From positions 1 to 20,283 of the forward strand of contig JAJYJX010000019.1 of NCBI GenBank assembly GCA_021789095.1: a stretch of DNA of 20,283 nucleotides, given 5' to 3'. The DNA comes from a bacterium (lineage in GTDB: Bacteria; JAMCPX01). Of the stretch, positions 14,381 to 20,283 are shown piece after piece (within the stretch, counting starts at the first letter, position 1; each line of letters starts with the position of its first letter). Both the position numbers and the translations under genes were made by a program. The notes beneath the pieces were generated by a model, which saw only the letters and a list, made by a program, of their open reading frames with translations, did no database searches and was not told the DNA's origin.

Positions 14381-17300
14381 CTACATCAAGCTCCTTAATT
14401 TATTCCTTGCCGTACCCTCCATATCACTTGGAAGGCCCAGGTTAATAGCCTTTGAAAGTGCTGCCTTCGCCTCATTCTGCTCATTCAAATTGGCCAGCAT
14501 CATGCCTATTTTAAAATACGCACTGGCGGGATTCTTACTGTACTTAGCTGCGTATCTGTACTCTGTCAACGCCTTTTCATACATACCGTTGTACTCGTAG
14601 ACTGTGCCCAGGGCATAATATGCATCTCCCTCATCAGGGCTGAGCTGCACGGCCTTTTCATAGTACTGCTGTGCCCTCTGGATATCTCCATTCTGATAAT
14701 ATATATTGCCGAGTCCGATCATCGCCTCTGAATAATGCGGAGAAAGACCGAGGGCCGCGGAAAACTCCTTTTTGGCATCTTCTGACTTGCCGATATAGTT
14801 GTAAGCAACGCCGAGCTTATAATGCAGCTCAGGGCTTTTTGGCGATATATTCAACGCCTTGTTCAGATAATCTATCGCTGAATATGTCTCCTTGTTGTTG
14901 TAATAATAATCAGCGAGCGCCAGCATATAATCGGGATTATCGGGTGCATATTTCATAGCGTTCTTTAAATCATTGATTGCCGATAGATCATTGCGGCCCG
15001 AGATATTCATGATCCCCCTCTGGTAATATGCATCAGCCATTGTGCTGTTCATGTTTATGGCCCTGGTATACTCACCAATGGCAAGCTGGATATTGCCCAT
15101 GTCCCTGTACACATTGCCCAGTGTATAATGATACACTGCGTTCGATGGGTCTATCCTGATAGCGTCATCCAGTGACGATGCAGCGCTTGTAAAGGCTTTG
15201 CCGGCAACGTATGCCTTTGCCAGTTTATACATGACGCCGGCCGAGTAAGGCTGGAGTGAAATAGCGGTGTTGTACGCATGAACGGCATCATGGAGTCTGT
15301 GTTCATTCATATAAATATCTCCCAATACTTCGTGCGCATAGGGAAAGTTTTTGTTGTATGACAGGGCTTTTAACGCATATTTTTCTGCTTCTGCATACTT
15401 CGACGTATTATTCAGCATATCTGCCATGTAAGCGCTGTTTTCCGGTGTATCCGGTGATATGCCCATTGCCGTTGTCAACTGCTTGATCGCATTTTTATAA
15501 TCACCTTCTTTACCAAGTACGACACCATACTCGGTATGAAGAGGCGCATAGTCCGGGAACCTGTCTACCGCCTTTGAGAGGAGAATATCCGCATCCTTAT
15601 AATTACCCTTTTCTCTCAGCAGCCTGCCGTTCAAAACAATGAACTCCGGTACATCCTCGGAAAGTTTGACTGCACTTTCGATGACGTTAAGGGCTGAATC
15701 CAGTTCGCCGTTCTTTTCTCTTGCAAGCGCCAGCCCGTAGAGCGCATCAGGATCGTCCTTCTTAAGCTTGAGCCCGGCTGTATAATTGGAAATAGCCAGA
15801 ACATACTTGTGATCAAGATAGTATGCCCCGGCCAGTTTGAAATCAGCCTCGGCATCTGTATTATCTGCCGATATCGCCATCTGGTACTGTTTTTCGGCAT
15901 CATTCAGATTCCCTTTCTTCATATACGCATCGCCGAGGGCAACCAAGGTCTTTGCCGATGCGCTGCTGGAAAGAGAATTCTTAAACGCGGCTATTGCAGC
16001 GACATAATCGTTGCCGAGCAAATTCAGCATGCCTATGGTGTAGTACAATCTGGCTTTATCATAATCATCAATCTCTTTTCCGCCATTACTGAGGATATCG
16101 CTGAGTCTGGAGATTGATTGTGCCGTACCACTGATTGAGACTGCCTGAATATCCGCTTCAAGTATTGCCGCTGATGCGTTGTACGGATATCGGCCGAGTA
16201 TATTATCCAGAACTTCTACGGCCATGGCAGGTTCCTGCTGCCTCTGATACACCCTCGCAAGGAGCAGCTGCGCCTTTATCATATCAGGGCTGAGTTTTAT
16301 CGTCTGCTGTAAAACTGATGCCGTATCTGTAAGCGGCTTACCCTGTATAAAATCCATATAAGCCCTGTAGTACATTGCCTCGGGGAACTGCGGCGATTTT
16401 TGCAGCGCCGTGTTTATTTCATCAGATGCGAGCGAATCATTGTTGTTGGCAAGTGCTATCATGCCGTTAACAAGGTTATACCGTGCATCGTTTTTCAGCA
16501 GCACTTTCAGCCTTGAAAGAAATTTGGCGCTGTTCTTCAGCTGTTCTTTTGTATTATTCCGGTCGATCAACACCGCATAATCCCTGGCTATACCGACGTA
16601 CGCACCCGTGAGATGGTGATCAAACGTAAGTGCCTGTTCATACAGTTTTAAAGATTCCCGGTAATCCTGTATGGTGTCCTTCATGTAGGAGCTGTCGGCT
16701 TCGGAAAGAAGCTGCTGCGCCTGGTTCTTTGCCCTGGCAGAAACCGGGAAAACACTATAGGTCATATATGCCAGCTTGCTAAAATCGGGGTTCCTGGCAT
16801 TATATTCCACGAGATAATAATAGACGCCTACGAGAGCAGCCAGGACTAAAACGATACCAAGGGCCGATATGATTATAAGTCTTACCAGATGCTTTTGATA
16901 AGCAGGTGAAGCTTGCCTTTCAATCTGCCCTGCGGCAGCCGCAGCCTCTTGTATACTGATGCTTTCCTCGCTCAGCAGTGACTCTTCAGCCTCTGTTTTT
17001 ACTCCGGCTTCTGTCCCTGTTCCGGCAATACCCTCTGATACTTCAGGAACTGCTTCCTCCATTGGTATTGTCTCTTCTGACAGTTCACTTGTGCCAGCGG
17101 GACTTTCTGCGTGCGCATGTTCTTCAATCTTTGTAGATTCCAGCCAGCTTGTGTCCGTTACGGTTTCTTTTTCATGTGAAGTCTCTTCCGCCTGACCACT
17201 GTCTTGGAGATCTTCCATGGTGAACTCCTCAAATCCCTCTATTATTTCTTCATCCTTGTCCGGTGGCTTTTCTTCGGGTGGTGAAACAAATTCCTCTGCG

Positions 17301-17764
17301 GTCTTTGAAGCGGATCCACTCCCTGAGTCTGTTACTGCCCCGGCCTTATCTTCAGGAGAAGAAGGCTGCTCAATTGTTTTTGAAGAATCAAAGGAGGCAA
17401 AAATATCTTCAAGCTCAGTTTTTTCTTTACCCTGTTCTGATTTTAACGGTTTCTGTGGTTTCTGTTCCGGTTGTTCTGCTGATGTCTCCTCTTTAACCGG
17501 TTCTTCAAAAAAATGTTTCGGTAGATTTTCAGGAATATTTTCCGGAATTTTTTCCGCAGGTGTTTCCTGCTGCGGGGAAGATTCCGGAAGATGTGATTCA
17601 GGCCCTACCGGCTGTTCATGCTGCTCTTGTGAGCCGGCCTCGGACGGCAGTGCAACAATATTTTCATGCCCGCATTTCTTGCATGCAAACCTATACCCCT
17701 GGCTTTTAAGCTGGCCTTCCGTAAACATGTACATAGTCTGGCAATTTTCACATCTGAGGATCAT
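14381..17764 (-). CDS. Zinc-ribbon, single-pass membrane TPR protein
   Basis: This 1127-residue protein has three parts. The N-terminus is an MJ0042-like zinc ribbon with two CxxC pairs (Cys5/Cys8, Cys28/Cys31; ILRCENCQTMY and FACKKCGHEN). Residues about 40-290 are acidic, rich in Glu, Pro and Ser, and probably disordered. A membrane segment (about 293-317) follows, and then roughly 770 residues made of about twenty tetratricopeptide repeats, recognisable by recurring units such as AYVGIARDY, EAMYYRAYM, DAYYALGTVYEYNGMYEKAL and EAMIGLGNIYYQNGD. The topology suggests a cytosolic zinc ribbon and a periplasmic TPR solenoid serving as a protein-binding scaffold. No enzyme domain is seen and no specific function can be named. 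A strong ribosome site (AAAGGAGGGG) precedes the ATG, which overlaps the stop of the PHP gene (ATGA). Confidence 0.85.
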   Translation of the reverse strand: MILRCENCQTMYMFTEGQLKSQGYRFACKKCGHENIVALPSEAGSQEQHEQPVGPESHLPESSPQQETPAEKIPENIPENLPKHFFEEPVKEETSAEQPEQKPQKPLKSEQGKEKTELEDIFASFDSSKTIEQPSSPEDKAGAVTDSGSGSASKTAEEFVSPPEEKPPDKDEEIIEGFEEFTMEDLQDSGQAEETSHEKETVTDTSWLESTKIEEHAHAESPAGTSELSEETIPMEEAVPEVSEGIAGTGTEAGVKTEAEESLLSEESISIQEAAAAAGQIERQASPAYQKHLVRLIIISALGIVLVLAALVGVYYYLVEYNARNPDFSKLAYMTYSVFPVSARAKNQAQQLLSEADSSYMKDTIQDYRESLKLYEQALTFDHHLTGAYVGIARDYAVLIDRNNTKEQLKNSAKFLSRLKVLLKNDARYNLVNGMIALANNNDSLASDEINTALQKSPQFPEAMYYRAYMDFIQGKPLTDTASVLQQTIKLSPDMIKAQLLLARVYQRQQEPAMAVEVLDNILGRYPYNASAAILEADIQAVSISGTAQSISRLSDILSNGGKEIDDYDKARLYYTIGMLNLLGNDYVAAIAAFKNSLSSSASAKTLVALGDAYMKKGNLNDAEKQYQMAISADNTDAEADFKLAGAYYLDHKYVLAISNYTAGLKLKKDDPDALYGLALAREKNGELDSALNVIESAVKLSEDVPEFIVLNGRLLREKGNYKDADILLSKAVDRFPDYAPLHTEYGVVLGKEGDYKNAIKQLTTAMGISPDTPENSAYMADMLNNTSKYAEAEKYALKALSYNKNFPYAHEVLGDIYMNEHRLHDAVHAYNTAISLQPYSAGVMYKLAKAYVAGKAFTSAASSLDDAIRIDPSNAVYHYTLGNVYRDMGNIQLAIGEYTRAINMNSTMADAYYQRGIMNISGRNDLSAINDLKNAMKYAPDNPDYMLALADYYYNNKETYSAIDYLNKALNISPKSPELHYKLGVAYNYIGKSEDAKKEFSAALGLSPHYSEAMIGLGNIYYQNGDIQRAQQYYEKAVQLSPDEGDAYYALGTVYEYNGMYEKALTEYRYAAKYSKNPASAYFKIGMMLANLNEQNEAKAALSKAINLGLPSDMEGTARNKLRSLM
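17519..17554 (-). repeat. Short degenerate 12-bp tandem repeat in the TPR gene
   Basis: Three imperfect 12-bp units code for EKIP, ENIP and ENLP (residues 71-82) in the disordered acidic region. It is probably replication slippage in a stretch with little constraint. Confidence 0.5.
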
Positions 17765-18414
17765 AACCCCTCCTTTTGAATAATTTTCCCTGAATTTGCA
17801 AGCATCTTCTTGAAATCCTTTTCTTCCAGGCCGGCTCCCCTTACAATCTTTAATGCAAAACTGTAGTCCATCAGATCGCGGTCTGCATGAGCGTCCGAAT
17901 CAAATACAAGTCCTGCACCTGTTTTCTTTGCAACCATTGCAACGTAGCCGTTCGAGAAGCTGTGGCCGCCTCTCCCGCTTATCTCAAGGTACACATTATT
18001 CTTTGCAGCAAGTTCTGCCTCGTTCATACTTATAAACCCGGGGTGGGCGATTATATCCGCCCTGCCATTTATACCTGCAAGGTTGGTTTTCTTCTCAACC
18101 GGCTCAACAATCGTTTCACCGTGTATAACTACAACCCCTGCGCCTGTTTTTCTTGACAGCTCAATGAGCCTTGGAATGTCCCTTGGCGGCACATGTGTAA
18201 TTTCAACCCCAGCAATGACCTTAATATCGTCTTGTTTGCGGGACAGCTCCTCTGCAGCAGCCATTATGTGCTTTATCACAAACGCATAATTCGAGAAATC
18301 TACATGATCGGTAATTGCAATGGCCTTTACTCCGATTACCTTTGCCCTTCTTACAAGCTCTGATGGCAGCAATTCGCCATCGCTGAACAATGAATGTGTG
18401 TGCAGGTCTATCAT
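17761..18414 (-). CDS. PHP-family metal-dependent phosphoesterase
   Basis: This 217-residue protein is a stand-alone PHP domain, the fold of histidinol phosphatases and related phosphoesterases. The metal-binding residues are in their usual places: MIDLHTHSLFSDG (His5, His7, Asp12), AITDHVDF (His37), GVEITH (Glu71), VIHGE (His98), IIAHPG (His124) and DSDAH (Asp174, His176), so a trinuclear metal site and enzyme activity are likely. The substrate is not evident; family members act on histidinol phosphate, nucleotides or other small phosphates, and there are no histidine genes nearby. It overlaps both neighbours by four bases (ATGA on each side), placing it firmly in the operon between the regulator and the TPR protein. 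A weak AAGG ribosome site precedes the start. Confidence 0.9.
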   Translation of the reverse strand: MIDLHTHSLFSDGELLPSELVRRAKVIGVKAIAITDHVDFSNYAFVIKHIMAAAEELSRKQDDIKVIAGVEITHVPPRDIPRLIELSRKTGAGVVVIHGETIVEPVEKKTNLAGINGRADIIAHPGFISMNEAELAAKNNVYLEISGRGGHSFSNGYVAMVAKKTGAGLVFDSDAHADRDLMDYSFALKIVRGAGLEEKDFKKMLANSGKIIQKEGL

Positions 18415-19955
18415 ATACTTATTACCTTTCTTAAAAGTGTCGGTATAATATTTATGCTGTCTTTTGATCCCTCTCCCAGAACAAATATAGGCTCATCGTT
18501 TCCGGCTGACAACAATCTCCTCAATGCCGGTATGGTCTTGCCGTTTGATCTCGGTTTATCAGGCATCGAGAAAACATAAGCTACGGGCATGTTCTTTGCT
18601 CTCCTGAACCTTTTTACGGCTGTCAGGAACGGGCCAAGAATATCTTTAGAACCTTTATCAAAAAGGACTATTGCCCCTACAGCACTGCTTGACAATGCAA
18701 CCCATAAAGGCCCGTACTCCAGCAAAGGAGGTACAGAGAGTATCTCTATGCTTAAAAGCTCGGTAAGGGACAACGTGCCGATTTCTCCGAAGACGTCATC
18801 ATCATGGTTTGACACGGCAAACGAACTGTTCAATGTAAACTTCGGCATATTGTTTATGCTGTTGATAAATGTTTTAAGAGAAACATAATTAGCTGACAAT
18901 ACTATAATCCTTCCCCTGTGTGATTCCAATTTTGCATGCTTGTTGACCGATACGATTTCCAGAAGTTTGAATATCTCCTCATTTGCAAGCAGGCTGCCGG
19001 TCTGATTGCTTACCTTTGGCGGTGCCTGCTGAACAATCTCTATAATGCCCTTTTCAAGCAGTACCATGAGTACACGCAGCACATCGTAATCCGGAAAAGT
19101 ACAGTTATCAATAATATCCTCCACGTTGTTGTAGAATTCCAGCAGCAGCAATACCTCCTGAGTGATCGTTCTTACCTGCTTGGGCAGCTCTGAAAGCTTC
19201 TTCTTCAGCTTAACCGTTGCATGAATCGGAGGAAGGACATCCTTGTTCTTCTTCATCTCGTCAATGTGCCTCATTCCTTCCATTAACAGGGACTCGGTTG
19301 TTGAAGTAATCCGGATAGGGGTTAATGCACGGTGGGGGATAAACTCGAACTTCCCGTTTCTCACGCCAAGCAGCCTGTAAAACGCCTTTACGCTTTCGAC
19401 CTTCTCGAAAGTCGCATTTATAACATTTCCTTCCTGAAGGTAAATAAAACCGTTCCCCCTGTCAGAATATATTGTTATAGTTCCGTCCTTCTTGTTCATG
19501 CTGAATATCTGCAGCAGGTCTATAAGCGATATCTGGGAGAGGTTCCCTTCTATCTCCTTGTTCTCCCTTGACAGTTCTATCGTTCTCTGCCTCTTCTGAT
19601 AGATACCCGATATCGTACTTATAAGTTCATCTATGCGGAATGGCTTGGTTATTACTTTTTCGCCCATATCGCTGACCGACTTCAGTTGTTCGGCTGTGCC
19701 CATAAATATCAATGCCAGTTTATCGGTTCTCGGGTTTACGCTTATAATATCCCTGAGCTTTTCAGTATCTATTATCGGCAGCTGCATGCCAAGTATTATA
19801 ATATCAGGCAGCTGGTCAATGATAATCTCAAGCGCCTTTACGCCGTTCAGCGCTGAATACACATTATATCCCTGCGCCTTAAGTGCGTCTTTAACCAATA
19901 CAACCGATTTCTGATCCGTATCGGCTATGAAAATTTTGCCCTTTGCCCTAACCAT
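18411..19955 (-). CDS. Degenerate receiver - DUF4388 (PATAN) - pseudo-GTPase regulator
   Basis: This 514-residue protein has three recognisable parts. Residues 6-120 have the receiver fold (IFIADTDQKS, the PDIIILGMQLP strand, VITKPF), but the phospho-acceptor position is Gly56, encoded GGC, and the second acidic-pocket residue is Thr13; Lys104 and Thr87 remain. Residues about 135-235 are a PATAN/DUF4388 domain (NLSQISLIDLLQIFSMNKKDG, IYLQEGNVINA, GKFEFIP), followed by a helical stretch ending in LVLLEKGIIEI-like winged-helix sequence (about 265-308). Residues about 345-514 resemble the small Ras/MglA-like GTPases found with such domains (RIIVLSANYVSLKTFINSI; GAIVLFDKGS), but the P-loop glycines are Ser354 and Leu360, the switch-II PGQ-like motif reads VPPLL and the NKxD site reads SMPD. 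Neither phosphorylation nor GTP hydrolysis is expected. It starts 3 bases after the upstream gene. Confidence 0.75.
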   Translation of the reverse strand: MVRAKGKIFIADTDQKSVVLVKDALKAQGYNVYSALNGVKALEIIIDQLPDIIILGMQLPIIDTEKLRDIISVNPRTDKLALIFMGTAEQLKSVSDMGEKVITKPFRIDELISTISGIYQKRQRTIELSRENKEIEGNLSQISLIDLLQIFSMNKKDGTITIYSDRGNGFIYLQEGNVINATFEKVESVKAFYRLLGVRNGKFEFIPHRALTPIRITSTTESLLMEGMRHIDEMKKNKDVLPPIHATVKLKKKLSELPKQVRTITQEVLLLLEFYNNVEDIIDNCTFPDYDVLRVLMVLLEKGIIEIVQQAPPKVSNQTGSLLANEEIFKLLEIVSVNKHAKLESHRGRIIVLSANYVSLKTFINSINNMPKFTLNSSFAVSNHDDDVFGEIGTLSLTELLSIEILSVPPLLEYGPLWVALSSSAVGAIVLFDKGSKDILGPFLTAVKRFRRAKNMPVAYVFSMPDKPRSNGKTIPALRRLLSAGNDEPIFVLGEGSKDSINIIPTLLRKVISI

Positions 19956-19958
19956 GTG

Positions 19959-20283
19959 TTATATCTGTCTCTGTAAAAAATATTTCTCCTGAAGTACGGC
20001 TATCATCTCTTCGACTATGATTGGATCGCTTGTATGAAACACGGAGAACTGTTTCCCTTCTGATTCGTCGGTAATAAAACCGTATGCGTACTCCTCGTTC
20101 AGGTTAAACATAAAGTATCTGTTCCCGATATTCTCGTTTATAATGATTATGGGAGCGTAAGAAATGTCTATGTAATCCCCCTGCTGCTTCTTTCCGAGCA
20201 AATAAAACTTTGTATTCGAGTTGTACAGTTTATACTGCTCTTTTATAAGCTTTGTATCCTTTGTTATCGAAGGTATGCCCAGA
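19959..20283 (-). CDS. Unrecognised protein, C-terminal part (cut by window edge)
   Basis: The frame is open from the window edge to a TAA at 19959-19961, giving the last 108 residues. A TTG at 20201 could be read as a start, but the frame continues upstream without a stop in the same style (ITKDTKLIKEQYKLYNSN), so the real start is probably outside. The sequence shows alternating strands (ISYAPIIIINENIGNRYFMF, YAYGFITDE, QFSVFHTSDP) and a final helix (IVEEMIAVLQEKYFLQ), which looks like a small alpha/beta ligand-binding or regulatory domain. I do not recognise the family. It is 3 bases from the degenerate-receiver gene and is the first visible member of the operon, so a shared signalling role is plausible. 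Confidence 0.7.
   Translation of the reverse strand, partial: LGIPSITKDTKLIKEQYKLYNSNTKFYLLGKKQQGDYIDISYAPIIIINENIGNRYFMFNLNEEYAYGFITDESEGKQFSVFHTSDPIIVEEMIAVLQEKYFLQRQI

Noticed and set aside
17217-17783. 188-codon plus-strand open frame rich in Ser and Cys
   Set aside because: Antisense to the acidic low-complexity segment of the TPR protein, which by complement gives Ser/Phe/Cys-rich sequence.

Overview
The window is about 20.3 kb of ordinary, gene-dense bacterial chromosome with very tight gene packing. The gene content suggests a Gram-negative of the deltaproteobacterial/Desulfobacterota or Nitrospirota type: a DUF4388 (PATAN) regulator, a roadblock protein, a zinc-ribbon/TPR membrane protein, an acyl-CoA dehydrogenase, and an intragenic palindromic repeat coding for a PPLVKGGEGGF-like peptide. 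That taxonomic guess is inference from gene style; there is no rRNA or tRNA gene to anchor it.

Left part, plus strand. After the 5' end of a divergent alpha/beta hydrolase gene (runs off the left edge), a good sigma70-type promoter at 497-525 heads a probable six-gene operon: S41 C-terminal processing protease (ctpA), an FtsB/DivIC-type division protein, a membrane GAF-GAF-GGDEF diguanylate cyclase, pyridoxine 5'-phosphate synthase (pdxJ), and a MNT/HEPN toxin-antitoxin pair (mntA-hepT). Gaps are 22 bp or less and two junctions overlap, so the toxin-antitoxin pair looks like a rider on a housekeeping transcript.

Right part, minus strand. Reading from the right edge leftward, nine genes follow each other with overlaps or gaps of at most 9 bp: an unrecognised protein (C-terminal end only), a regulator built from a degenerate receiver, a PATAN domain and a degenerate Ras/MglA-like GTPase fold, a PHP-family phosphoesterase, an 1127-residue zinc-ribbon/TPR membrane protein, SMC, a roadblock/LC7-like protein, the SRP receptor FtsY, a glycerophosphodiester phosphodiesterase and a Na/Pi cotransporter with a PhoU-like tail. 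An acyl-CoA dehydrogenase gene follows after 81 bp on the same strand and meets hepT tail-to-tail with only 8 bp between stops.

The points most worth a second look are: (1) the regulator at 18411-19955, in which both the phospho-acceptor aspartate of the receiver and the P-loop of the GTPase-like domain are lost, sharing an apparent operon with a roadblock protein (the usual partner class of MglA-like GTPases) that sits between smc and ftsY; (2) a 100-bp palindromic element inserted in the glycerophosphodiesterase gene and read through as about 34 extra residues; (3) the toxin-antitoxin module at the end of a division/signalling/vitamin operon. No CRISPR array, insertion sequence, rRNA or tRNA gene was seen, and no stretch over 300 bp lacks a gene.
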